From: Chitinophagaceae bacterium
Lineage (GTDB): Bacteria > Bacteroidota > Bacteroidia > Chitinophagales > Chitinophagaceae
Direction: 5' to 3'
Assembly: GCA_947483415.1 (NCBI GenBank)
Contig: CANKLV010000002.1
Span: forward strand, 1 to 43,762
Length of the DNA stretch: 43,762 nt
Shown here: in pieces, positions 1 to 9,189 of the stretch
Layout of the letters: the number at the start of each line of letters is the position of its first letter
Numbering within the stretch: the first letter of the stretch is position 1
Notes under the pieces: model-generated
Seen by the model: only the letters and a program-made list of their open reading frames with translations
Told to the model about the DNA's origin: nothing
The model's database searches: none
Made by a program: the position numbers and the translations under genes

Positions 1-783
1 ATTCATTTTTTTTCCATAATAAGAAATGTCAATGTTTGTAGCATTTGTATTTGAAGTGTATCCTAATTTAATGGCAATTTTTTTATGTACTTGATATTTC
101 ATATTTCCAGAAAAAAAAGGTGATGCGTTTGATGATTTGAAACAATTTATATTCATCGAAAATTGTTTTGAAATTTCATAAAAAAAGCCGCTGGATATAT
201 TGATTAAATAAGGATTATCTAAACTTGTTTGTTTATCGAACGACATATAATTTTCAGCGATAAAACCAATTTTTACAACCTTCGACAAATTTGTAACAAT
301 GCCTACTTCTGCAGCTATGTATTTTTGTTTAAGTTGCTTTGAAAACTTATTTTGTAAGTATCTGCTTTGTATGGCTAATGAAGTATTTTCTCCAATCTTT
401 TTTGATAAACAAATCCCGATTGCATGTTGATTAAATTTTGATGTGCCTGCTTGTTGAACGATTAACCCCATCTTAATTTTTCCCAATGAAAATCCTGAAA
501 CCAAAGTATGACTGCTCAATTCCATTAAATTATATTTCCTTTCACTATAAAAACCGATATTGAATTTTTTAAGCGATTCTAAATTTGCAGGATTAGAAAC
601 AATTTGAAAAATGTTGAATCCATTGATTTCGCCTGCTATATTGTTCATTAAAATTGGTGTGTTCAACAATGAGACATTTTGTGCACTTAAATTATTTTCA
701 GTTAAAGTAGCTGTTGAAAACATACATATTAAGGCGATAGATGAGCGATTTAAATTGAATGGAAATGGTTTTACAAAATTCAT
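1..783 (-). CDS. Partial (3' end beyond left edge) exported outer-membrane beta-barrel-like protein, Bacteroidota hypothetical
   Basis: Read by hand on the minus strand: open frame from ATG at 783..781 to the window edge with no stop: MNFVKPFPFNLNRSSIALICMFSTATLTENNLSAQNVSLLNTPILMNNIAGEINGFNIFQIVSNPANLESLKKFNIGFYSERKYNLMELSSHTLVSGFSLGKIKMGLIVQQ... Signal-peptide-like N-terminus, then alternating strands with 'NPAN' and 'GFYSERKYNLMELS' resembling OM porin-like families. Absent from the ORF track because it has no stop in the window. Confidence 0.75.
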   Translation of the reverse strand, partial: MNFVKPFPFNLNRSSIALICMFSTATLTENNLSAQNVSLLNTPILMNNIAGEINGFNIFQIVSNPANLESLKKFNIGFYSERKYNLMELSSHTLVSGFSLGKIKMGLIVQQAGTSKFNQHAIGICLSKKIGENTSLAIQSRYLQNKFSKQLKQKYIAAEVGIVTNLSKVVKIGFIAENYMSFDKQTSLDNPYLINISSGFFYEISKQFSMNINCFKSSNASPFFSGNMKYQVHKKIAIKLGYTSNTNATNIDISYYGKKMN

Positions 784-922
784 ATTATGGGCTTTTAATT
801 GGTTGCAAATTAGAGTCCTAAAAAACTTTTACTTTGTTGATTTGACCAATATTTCCTCGTTTTTTTCTTTTTATATTTTGTTGTTTTGGGTTTAAAATCA
901 TTTATAGTAGTACTTTTACAGA

Positions 923-1804
923 ATGGAAATTTTAAATGGGAAAATTGTATCTCAACACATTAAAAACGAATTAAAATCTTTTGTTGACAACCTCATATTA
1001 AATGGGAAGCGCTCTCCTCATTTGGCTGCAATTCTTGTAGGTAATAATGGGGCAAGTGAAACCTACATTGCCAGTAAAATAAAAAATTGCGAAGAGATTG
1101 GTTTTAAAAGCAGTTTAATCCGACTTAATGAAAATATTGCTGAACAAGAACTTATTGACGCTATAATTCAATTGAATAGTAATGATTTAATAGATGGGAT
1201 TTTGGTTCAATTGCCATTACCACCTCATTTTGATGAAGAAAAAATAATTAATCTAATCAATCCTGATAAAGATGTTGATGGTTTTAGTCCCGTAAGCATT
1301 GGCAAAATGGTACTAGGTATGCCAACTTTTATTCCAGCTACGCCTTATGGAGTTATGCTAATGCTTGAACATTACAACATAGAAACCAGTGGCAAACATG
1401 CCGTAATTATTGGCAGAAGTAACATTGTAGGAAGACCAATGAGTATCCTTTTAAACCAAAGTGGGAAAAATGGCAATTGCACAGTAACGGTTTGCCATAG
1501 CCGAACTAAAAACATTAAAGAGATTTGTCTTACTGCCGATATTATTGTAGCTGCAATTGGCATTCCTGAATTTGTAAAATCAGATATGGTGAAAGATGGC
1601 GCTGTAGTTATTGATGTGGGTATAACAAGGGTTAAAGATGAAAACAAAAAATCAGGATTTAGCATTAAGGGCGATGTAGATTTTGATGCCGTATCTCCAA
1701 AATGTAGTTTCATTTCTCCAGTTCCTGGCGGTGTTGGTCTTATGACCATTGCTGCATTATTAAAAAATACATTGAACGCGTACAATCAACAAAATAGAGC
1801 ATGA
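923..1804 (+). CDS. folD: Bifunctional methylenetetrahydrofolate dehydrogenase / methenyltetrahydrofolate cyclohydrolase
   Basis: Motifs VGNNGASETYIASKIKNCEEIG, DGILVQLPLPPH, PDKDVDGF, IGRSNIVGRPM, PVPGGVGLMT typical of FolD. Confidence 0.97.
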   Translation: MEILNGKIVSQHIKNELKSFVDNLILNGKRSPHLAAILVGNNGASETYIASKIKNCEEIGFKSSLIRLNENIAEQELIDAIIQLNSNDLIDGILVQLPLPPHFDEEKIINLINPDKDVDGFSPVSIGKMVLGMPTFIPATPYGVMLMLEHYNIETSGKHAVIIGRSNIVGRPMSILLNQSGKNGNCTVTVCHSRTKNIKEICLTADIIVAAIGIPEFVKSDMVKDGAVVIDVGITRVKDENKKSGFSIKGDVDFDAVSPKCSFISPVPGGVGLMTIAALLKNTLNAYNQQNRA

Positions 1805-2421
1805 TAAATACAACTGAATTTGTTTCACTTCCAGTGATGGAACATTTTTATACCATTCAAGGTGAAGGTTTTCATCAAGGTCGTGCTGCATATTTTGTTC
1901 GTCTTGGAGGCTGTGATGTGGGCTGTGTTTGGTGTGATGTTAAAGATAGTTGGGATAAAGAAGCTCATCCAAAATTTACAACTGATCAAATTGTTTTAGA
2001 AATAAAGAAGCAAACCAAAAGGGGTTTAGTAGTGATAACTGGTGGCGAACCATTAATGCATCAATTAGATGAACTTACAAAAAAATTGCAAACCGATGGT
2101 TTTGAAACAAATATCGAAACTTCAGGGGCTCATCCGTTGAGCGGTCATTGGAATTGGATTTGTTTATCACCCAAAAAATTCAAAGCTCCTTTAGAAGAAA
2201 TATTACCCGTTGCTAATGAATTAAAAATAGTAATTTTTAACAAGCATGATTTCGAATGGGCAGAATTATATGCGGCCAAAGTAAATAAAAATTGTAAATT
2301 ATATCTACAACCCGAATGGGATAAAGCTGCAATTGTAACCCCTATTATTATTGATTATATCAAATCAAATCCTCAATGGGAATTGTCTTTACAAATTCAC
2401 AAGTACATCAATGTACCTTAA
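1801..2421 (+). CDS. queE: 7-carboxy-7-deazaguanine synthase (radical SAM)
   Basis: FYTIQGEGFHQGRAAYFVRLGGCDVGCVWCDVKDSW radical SAM cysteine motif and VVITGGEPLMH; ATGA overlap with folD. Confidence 0.93.
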   Translation: MINTTEFVSLPVMEHFYTIQGEGFHQGRAAYFVRLGGCDVGCVWCDVKDSWDKEAHPKFTTDQIVLEIKKQTKRGLVVITGGEPLMHQLDELTKKLQTDGFETNIETSGAHPLSGHWNWICLSPKKFKAPLEEILPVANELKIVIFNKHDFEWAELYAAKVNKNCKLYLQPEWDKAAIVTPIIIDYIKSNPQWELSLQIHKYINVP

Positions 2422-2493
2422 TCATTGTTACACAATTCTAAAAATACTTTATCCCAAATAAAGTTTACATACCTTCAATGCTTAAATTTTTTT

Positions 2494-4431
2494 ATGAAAA
2501 ATTGGAATACAATTGCTAGGTTTTTGATTTTAAATGTTGCGTTTTTGGTTTTAATTCCATGTACGCTTCATGCACAATGGTACAACCCTGAAAAAGTAAG
2601 CAAAAAAGCGAAAGTTATTTATTTTGAAGCTTATGATCTCGCTTCTGAAGGTGCATATTTTAAATCATTGAAAAAATTAGATCAAGCCATAAAAATATAT
2701 CCCAATTATGTTGAAGCTTTTTTATCACGGGCTGGTATATACGCTGATTTGAAATATTATGATTCGTCTGTGCATAATTTCGAAATCGCATTTTCTTTAG
2801 ACAGTATTTTTTGTTCCGAATATCTTTTACCTTATTCAATTTCTTTGGCAGGAATTGGTAAGTTTGAAGAAGCATTAATTAAGGCAACTCATTTTTTAGA
2901 CAACGAAGATCTCAATGAGCAAAGTAAAAAATCAGCTAATTATAGAATAATCACTTACACGTTTGCACGAGATTACAAAAAAAATCATCCAGTTGATGAC
3001 TACAATTTTGAATTAATCAATTTAGGAGACAGCATCAACTCTAATGCACTAGAATATTATCCTTCATTAACTATTGATGGGAAAAAAATGATTTTTACTC
3101 GACGCGTTAAAGATGATGAAGATTTTTATGAAAGTGAATGGATTGATAACAAATGGAGTAAAGCAATATCAGCTCCAGGAAAAATAAATACCAATTTAAA
3201 CGAAGGTGCGCAAAATATTTCACAAGATGGGAATTGGCTCATTTTTACAGGCTGTAATTATCCAGAAGGGTTTGGTAGTTGTGATTTATATATTTCATAC
3301 AAAACAAAAAATGGCGGTTGGTCTGAAGCTGAAAATTTAGGAAGTATAATAAATAGCAGTGCATGGGAATCTGCGCCATCTCTATCTCCAGATAAAAAAG
3401 ATTTATATTTTTCAAGTACACGAACTGGTGGATATGGCGCAAGGGATTTATGGGTAACACATCGTTTACAAAATGGAAAATGGTCAATACCTGAAAATCT
3501 TGGACCTGATGTTAATACAGCCGGTGATGAATCTTGTCCTTTTATTCATAGTGATAATCAAACCATTTATTTCAATAGCAATGGTCATAAAGGTTACGGG
3601 ACGACAGATCTTTTTTTAAGTAGGAAAGATACATCTAACCACTGGGGGAAGCCAGACAATCTTGGATATCCAATAAATACAATTGATGATGAAGGCTCTG
3701 TAATTGTTGCTGCGGATGGAATTACCGCATATTGCGCTAGTGATAGAAAAGAAAAAAATGCAGGTTTAGATTTATATACGTTTAAACTTCGAAAAGATAT
3801 TCAGGCTTCAAAAACATTATGGGTAAACGGAAATGTTTTTGATATAAATACAAAACAAGGATTGCCTTGCACCATTACACTTACAGAATTAAATAGCGCC
3901 AAACAAATATCAAATATTCAAACGGATGAAACTGGAAATTTTTTAATTACCCTTCCAATAAACAAAAATTACAGTTTGAATATTAACCGAAAAGGATATT
4001 TATTTTATTCGGATAACTTTTCATTAATTGACAATAAATTGGATAGCTTTTTTAACTTAAAAATACCATTGCAACCAATAGAAAAAGGTGCTGCAGTGAT
4101 TTTGAAAAATATTTTTTTTGACAGCAATTCTGATTTGTTAAAAAAGGAATCCGAAATCGAATTGGATAAATTTGTTTTCTTGTTGAATGAAAACCCCAAT
4201 TTAAAAATTCAGGTAAATGGGCATACCGACAATATTGGAAAAAAAGAAGACAATCAAAAGCTAAGCTTAAGTAGAGCCAATGCCGTAGTGAAATATTTTG
4301 TTTCAAAAGGCATAAAATTGACACGTTTAACCACAATGGGATTTGGCGACACAAAGCCTATAGCAGATAATAACACTGAACAAGGGAAAAACAACAACAG
4401 AAGAACGGAAATAAACGTCATTTCCAATTGA
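2494..4431 (+). CDS. PorE-like protein: TPR + PD40/WD40-like propeller + carboxypeptidase-regulatory-like domain + OmpA C-terminal domain (T9SS-associated)
   Basis: ORF track starts at a TTG (2425); ATG at 2494 gives MKNWNTIARFLILNVAFLVLIPCTLHAQW, a clear signal peptide. Repeats 'PSLTIDGKKMIF', 'PSLSPDKKDLYFSSTRTGGYGARDLW', 'FIHSDNQTIYFNSNGHKGYGTTDLF'; CRD 'VNGNVFDINTKQGLPCTITL'; OmpA 'IQVNGHTDNIGKKEDNQKLSLSRANAV'. Confidence 0.85.
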   Translation: MKNWNTIARFLILNVAFLVLIPCTLHAQWYNPEKVSKKAKVIYFEAYDLASEGAYFKSLKKLDQAIKIYPNYVEAFLSRAGIYADLKYYDSSVHNFEIAFSLDSIFCSEYLLPYSISLAGIGKFEEALIKATHFLDNEDLNEQSKKSANYRIITYTFARDYKKNHPVDDYNFELINLGDSINSNALEYYPSLTIDGKKMIFTRRVKDDEDFYESEWIDNKWSKAISAPGKINTNLNEGAQNISQDGNWLIFTGCNYPEGFGSCDLYISYKTKNGGWSEAENLGSIINSSAWESAPSLSPDKKDLYFSSTRTGGYGARDLWVTHRLQNGKWSIPENLGPDVNTAGDESCPFIHSDNQTIYFNSNGHKGYGTTDLFLSRKDTSNHWGKPDNLGYPINTIDDEGSVIVAADGITAYCASDRKEKNAGLDLYTFKLRKDIQASKTLWVNGNVFDINTKQGLPCTITLTELNSAKQISNIQTDETGNFLITLPINKNYSLNINRKGYLFYSDNFSLIDNKLDSFFNLKIPLQPIEKGAAVILKNIFFDSNSDLLKKESEIELDKFVFLLNENPNLKIQVNGHTDNIGKKEDNQKLSLSRANAVVKYFVSKGIKLTRLTTMGFGDTKPIADNNTEQGKNNNRRTEINVISN

Positions 4432-4458
4432 AAATAATGATATTATTGTCTTTATATT

Positions 4459-5562
4459 ATGGACAATGAATTAATGTATAAAATTGCGCTTACTAAAATT
4501 CCCAACATTGGAAATGTTCATGCGAAATCTTTGTTGAATATTTTCAAAGAACCTGCACAAATTTTTAAAGCCACAAAATCACAACTTGAAAAAATTGAAG
4601 GTATTGGAAGCGTTAGAGCCAGCTCCATAAAAGCATTCAGGGATTTTGATTCTTGTAAAAAAGAAATTGAATTCATACAAAAACATGCTATAGACACATT
4701 TTTTTTTGCAGATGAAAAATATCCGAAAAGATTACTGAATTGTTATGACTCGCCAATCTTGCTTTATTATAAAGGGAGCAGCAACTTGAATTGTTCAAAA
4801 ATTATTTCCATTGTAGGCACAAGAAGCAACTCTGAATATGGCAAACATATATGCGAAAAATTTATCTCCGATTTAAAACTAAAAGACGCCATTATATTTA
4901 GTGGTCTGGCTTATGGAATTGACACCATCGCACATAGATCTGCATTAAATAACAATATTGAAACGATAGGCGTTTTGGCACATGGATTAGATAGAATATA
5001 CCCTTCTGCCAACAAACAATTAGCCAAAGAAATGATTTTTAAAGGTGGGCTACTCACTGAATTTATGAGTGGTACAAATCCCGACAAACAAAATTTTCCA
5101 AATAGAAATAGAATTACGGCAGGTATTTGTGATGCATTGGTTGTAATTGAAACCAGTAAAAAAGGCGGCTCATTAATTACTGCAGAAATTGCTAATGATT
5201 ACAATAAAGATGTATTTGCATTTCCTGGAAAAGCAACCGATATGAAAAGTGAAGGTTGCAATAAATTGATACAATTAAACAAAGCCCATTTGATTACACA
5301 TGCCAATGATTTGTTGGAAATGATGCAATGGAACGAGGTTAAAACAGCTTCCAAAAAAAGGAGTCCTCAATTGTTCTATGATTTCAATGAAGCAGAATTG
5401 GAAATCCTCGAGTTTTATAAGCAAAAAGCGGATTGGCAAATCGATGAACTTTGTATGCAATCAAAAATGAACAACAGTAAAATTGCAGCTGTTCTACTTT
5501 CTTTAGAGATGAATGGAATAATAATTTCTTTACCGGGAAAAATTTATCGTTGTATTATTTAA
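4459..5562 (+). CDS. dprA: DNA-processing protein DprA (DNA protecting / RecA loader)
   Basis: Rossmann core ISIVGTRSNSEYGKHICEKF, SGLAYGIDTIAHRSAL, LAHGLDRIYPSANK, FPNRNRITAGICDALVVIE, GGSLITAEIA; N-terminal HhH and C-terminal winged-helix-like region. Confidence 0.95.
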   Translation: MDNELMYKIALTKIPNIGNVHAKSLLNIFKEPAQIFKATKSQLEKIEGIGSVRASSIKAFRDFDSCKKEIEFIQKHAIDTFFFADEKYPKRLLNCYDSPILLYYKGSSNLNCSKIISIVGTRSNSEYGKHICEKFISDLKLKDAIIFSGLAYGIDTIAHRSALNNNIETIGVLAHGLDRIYPSANKQLAKEMIFKGGLLTEFMSGTNPDKQNFPNRNRITAGICDALVVIETSKKGGSLITAEIANDYNKDVFAFPGKATDMKSEGCNKLIQLNKAHLITHANDLLEMMQWNEVKTASKKRSPQLFYDFNEAELEILEFYKQKADWQIDELCMQSKMNNSKIAAVLLSLEMNGIIISLPGKIYRCII

Positions 5563-5614
5563 CTTAATTCGATTTTAAAAAAATCAAATTGAAACATTTA
5601 ACCCAATAAAATAT

Positions 5615-5644
5615 TTTGAAATTAAGGATTTCAACTTATTTTTG
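5615..5644 (+). promoter_or_regulatory. Promoter TTTG-N18-TATTTTTG immediately upstream of guaB
   Basis: TTTG at 5615..5618 and TATTTTTG at 5637..5644; ATG at 5648. Confidence 0.6.
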
Positions 5645-5647
5645 CCT

Positions 5648-7141
5648 ATGGCAACCAATATTAAAACTTCCCCACAAAAAAATTACGGTAAAATAATTCA
5701 TGAAGGTTTAACCTTTGATGATGTGTTATTAATACCTGCATATTCAGAAATTCTTCCACGTGAAGTTGAGATTCGATCAACTTTAACCCAAAAAATTCAG
5801 TTGAACATTCCAATACTCAGCGCTGCTATGGATACCGTAACCGAAGCTTCTTTAGCCATTGCTATGGCAAGAGAAGGCGGTTTGGGGGTACTTCATAAAA
5901 ACATGAGTATTCAACAACAAGCGGATCAGGTAAGAAAAGTAAAAAGAAGTGAAAGCGGATTAATTTTAGATCCAATCACTTTAAGTCCTGATTCAACCAT
6001 AGGGGAAGCTTTGATGCTTATGCGTGAAAATAAAATTGGTGGCATTCCAGTTATTGATGGGAATAAAAAATTGGTGGGCATTTTAACCAACAGAGATTTA
6101 CGATTTGAAAATAATCCAAATCATAAAATAAGTACAGTGATGACAAAGGAAAACCTCATCACAGCTCCAGAAGGAACCGATCTTAAAAAAGCTGAACTCA
6201 TTTTCAAACAAAATAAAATTGAAAAACTTCCTGTTGTAAATAAATCAGGTGCATTAATTGGCTTAATTACTTTTGGAGATATTTTGAAATTAAAAAGCAA
6301 TCCCAATGCGGTTAAAGATGAATTTGGTAGATTGCTTGTAGGTGCTGGTGTTGGTATAACTTCTGATATTTTGGATAGAGTGGCTGCATTACATCATGTT
6401 GGTGTTGATGCCATTTGTTTAGATAGCGCACACGGACATACAAAAGGCGTTATAGACTCGCTTAAAAAAATTAAAAAATCATTTAAAACTTTATCTGTTA
6501 TTGCTGGGAACGTAGGCACAGGGGCAGGTGCTCTTGCATTAGCTAATGCTGGGGCAGATGCGATAAAAGTTGGTATAGGACCGGGTTCTATTTGTACTAC
6601 ACGTATTGTTGCTGGTACAGGCGTTCCTCAAATTACTGCAGTTATGGAAGTTGCAGCAGCATTGAAAAATAAAAAAGTAGGCATTATTAGTGATGGTGGT
6701 ATTCGATATACTGGCGATATGGTAAAAGCAATAGCCGCTGGCGCCACTTGCGTAATGATGGGAAATATGTTTGCAGGTACAGAAGAAAGTCCGGGTGAAA
6801 CCATTATTTACGAAGGACGTAAATTTAAACAATATCGCGGTATGGGTTCTTTGGGCGCAATGGCTCAAGGCAGTAGCGATCGATATTTCCAAGATGCTGA
6901 AGCAGACGTAAAAAAATTCGTTCCCGAAGGTATTGAAGGCAGAGTTGCCTTTAAAGGCAGTCTCAAGGAAGTAGTTCATCAATTTACCGGCGGATTGAGA
7001 GCTGGTATGGGCTATTGTGGAGCTTCAAATATAAAAGCTTTACAACAAGCGCAATTTGTAAAAATAACAAACGCAGGAATGAGCGAAAGTCATGCACATG
7101 ATATTTTCATCACCAAAGAAGCACCAAATTATAGTCGATAA
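5648..7141 (+). CDS. guaB: IMP dehydrogenase
   Basis: [22 protein letters not shown], two CBS domains, [23 protein letters not shown] catalytic loop. ORF track begins at TTG 5642; ATG at 5648 is the likelier start. Confidence 0.97.
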   Translation: MATNIKTSPQKNYGKIIHEGLTFDDVLLIPAYSEILPREVEIRSTLTQKIQLNIPILSAAMDTVTEASLAIAMAREGGLGVLHKNMSIQQQADQVRKVKRSESGLILDPITLSPDSTIGEALMLMRENKIGGIPVIDGNKKLVGILTNRDLRFENNPNHKISTVMTKENLITAPEGTDLKKAELIFKQNKIEKLPVVNKSGALIGLITFGDILKLKSNPNAVKDEFGRLLVGAGVGITSDILDRVAALHHVGVDAICLDSAHGHTKGVIDSLKKIKKSFKTLSVIAGNVGTGAGALALANAGADAIKVGIGPGSICTTRIVAGTGVPQITAVMEVAAALKNKKVGIISDGGIRYTGDMVKAIAAGATCVMMGNMFAGTEESPGETIIYEGRKFKQYRGMGSLGAMAQGSSDRYFQDAEADVKKFVPEGIEGRVAFKGSLKEVVHQFTGGLRAGMGYCGASNIKALQQAQFVKITNAGMSESHAHDIFITKEAPNYSR

Positions 7142-7166
7142 ATTTACCTTTTGACTGTTTGGAATT

Positions 7167-8327
7167 ATGAAAAATTTTATCCAATTTTTTATTTTATTGG
7201 CCTTTACTTTTGTACTAAAAGCCAGTGCACAAGATTCATCCAGATTGCGCATTTCTTTACTTACCTGTACACCTGGAAATGAATTGTATTCAATATTTGG
7301 ACATAGTGCCATTAGAATTATTGATAGCAATAATGTTAACGATCTTGTATTTAATTACGGAACCTTCAACTTTAACGACGAGGAATTTTACATCAAATTC
7401 ATAAAAGGCAAACTCAATTATTTTGTAAGTGTTCAACAAACAGAAGATTTTATTTATAGTTATACAGCAGAAGGTCGTGGCATTACCGAACAAATTTTAA
7501 ATCTATCCGAACAAGAAAAAAATGAGATTAAGTATGCTTTAATTGAAAATCTAAAAGAGGAAAACAAATATTACCAATACGATTTTTTCTACGATAATTG
7601 CACCACAAGATTAAGGGATATCATTTCTAAAAACAAACAGCCAAACCCAATACTGCCCTATGTCATGCCTGAAAAAACTCGTTTCAGACAAGCTATTCAT
7701 ATGTATTTGAATAAAAGCGAACAACATTGGAGCAAATTAGGAATTGACTTATTGCTGGGTGCAAAAACAGATAAAATTATGTCTGCTGAAGAACAAGAGT
7801 TTCTCCCCGAAAATTTGATGAGCGCAATTGATCTATGTACAAATCAAAAATTGGTTTCCGAAAAAGTTCAACTTACCCCTCCTAATTTCATCAGTCAAAT
7901 TTCGAAATATTTATGTACCCCTAACTTTTGTTTCTGGATATTTTTTACAATCATTTTCTTTTTATCTTTTGTAAAAAACAAGTTTGTTATAAAAATAACT
8001 TCAAGCCTAGATTTCATGCTTTTGTTTTTTACAGGTGCACTTGGCATTTTATTTATTTTCATGTGGTTTGGCACAGATCACATCATGACAAAAAACAATT
8101 ACAATATTTTATGGGCATTGCCCACGAATTTAATGGCAGCATTTTTCATTCGAAGTAAACAGCATTTTGTTCGTTATTACTTTGTGTTTTTAACTTGTTT
8201 TCTTTCATTAGTATTAATCTGTTGGAATTTTTTACCTCAACAGTTGAATGTTTCATTAATCCCAATTATGCTATCCTTAATCGTTAGGTCGTATTGTATT
8301 ATTTCTCAAAAACTGAATTTAAAATGA
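7167..8327 (+). CDS. DUF4105 (Lnb N-terminal-like periplasmic domain) protein with C-terminal transmembrane helices
   Basis: Signal peptide, LLTCTPGNELYSIFGHSAIRIID, VFNYGTFNF, YDFFYDNCTTRLRDII typical of DUF4105; hydrophobic C-terminal helices. Confidence 0.85.
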   Translation: MKNFIQFFILLAFTFVLKASAQDSSRLRISLLTCTPGNELYSIFGHSAIRIIDSNNVNDLVFNYGTFNFNDEEFYIKFIKGKLNYFVSVQQTEDFIYSYTAEGRGITEQILNLSEQEKNEIKYALIENLKEENKYYQYDFFYDNCTTRLRDIISKNKQPNPILPYVMPEKTRFRQAIHMYLNKSEQHWSKLGIDLLLGAKTDKIMSAEEQEFLPENLMSAIDLCTNQKLVSEKVQLTPPNFISQISKYLCTPNFCFWIFFTIIFFLSFVKNKFVIKITSSLDFMLLFFTGALGILFIFMWFGTDHIMTKNNYNILWALPTNLMAAFFIRSKQHFVRYYFVFLTCFLSLVLICWNFLPQQLNVSLIPIMLSLIVRSYCIISQKLNLK

Positions 8328-9127
8328 TAAGCAAAAAAGTACTTTTCAAAAATTCAGTTTTACACTATAAAGTTACAGGAACGGGAAAATGCTTGATGCT
8401 TATTCATGGATTCGGTGAAGATTGGCGCGTTTGGAAATATCAAATAGAGGCAATTAGTAAGCACTACACATTAATTCTTCCGAATATTTTTGGGTCTGGG
8501 GATTCAGATATGTTAGAAGGTGAAAACATCACGATAGATAATTATGCAGAAGGATTGAAGGAAATTATTTTAGCTGAAAAAATCAAGCAACTTTCAATTT
8601 TTGGACATAGCATGGGTGGATACATCGCATTGGCTTATTTAGCGCAATTCCCAGAAGATGTATCTTCAATAGGTCTCCTCCATTCTACAGCCTATGCAGA
8701 TGATGAAAATAAAATTGAAGAAAGAAATAAATCTATTCAATTTATCCGTGAATTTGGCAGTTTGCCTTTTTTAAAGTCCAGTGTTCCTAAATTATTTTCA
8801 GCTTTTAAACACAATAAATCTTTTTTTGATGCGTTTATGCAAATGGGAATAAATATCTCTAAAAATACGTTGATACAATATTATAATGCTATCAAAAACA
8901 GGCCCGACAGAATTGATTTGCTAAAAAAAGTAACAATTCCTGTTTTATTTATTTCTGGTATGGAAGACAAAGTGGTTTCTTATAATGATAACATAGGTCA
9001 GTCTATTTTACCAAGTATATCAGAAATAAAGCTTTTAACCAATACAGCACATATTGGTTTTTATGAAAACCCTGACTTGTCAAATAATACTATTATATTA
9101 TTTTTGCAAAATCATATAGCTGTATAA
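8324..9127 (+). CDS. Alpha/beta hydrolase
   Basis: LIHGFGEDWRVW, IFGHSMGGYIAL (GHSMGG nucleophile elbow), TAHIGFYENP. ATG at 8324 overlaps the upstream stop (ATGA); track start 8294 is probably too early. Confidence 0.9.
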   Translation: MISKKVLFKNSVLHYKVTGTGKCLMLIHGFGEDWRVWKYQIEAISKHYTLILPNIFGSGDSDMLEGENITIDNYAEGLKEIILAEKIKQLSIFGHSMGGYIALAYLAQFPEDVSSIGLLHSTAYADDENKIEERNKSIQFIREFGSLPFLKSSVPKLFSAFKHNKSFFDAFMQMGINISKNTLIQYYNAIKNRPDRIDLLKKVTIPVLFISGMEDKVVSYNDNIGQSILPSISEIKLLTNTAHIGFYENPDLSNNTIILFLQNHIAV

Positions 9128-9128
9128 C

Positions 9129-9159
9129 TTGCATCTGTATTTTTTAAGTATTATCTTTC
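9129..9159 (+). promoter_or_regulatory. Promoter TTG-N20-TATCTTTC upstream of the PKD/T9SS protein
   Basis: TTG at 9129..9131, TATCTTTC at 9152..9159; ATG at 9190. Confidence 0.5.
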
Positions 9160-9189
9160 GAACTTTAATGCTTTACCTTAGAAGAAGTC

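Noticed and set aside
611-895. 94-aa plus-strand ORF near the left edge
   Set aside because: Largely antisense to the better-supported minus-strand gene 1..783; low-complexity Phe/Leu-rich tail.
1372-1785. 137-aa minus-strand ORF opposite folD
   Set aside because: Shadow ORF of a conserved enzyme gene, no recognisable domain.
6539-6982. 147-aa minus-strand ORF opposite guaB
   Set aside because: Shadow ORF; Cys/Thr/His-rich translation typical of antisense reading of a conserved gene.
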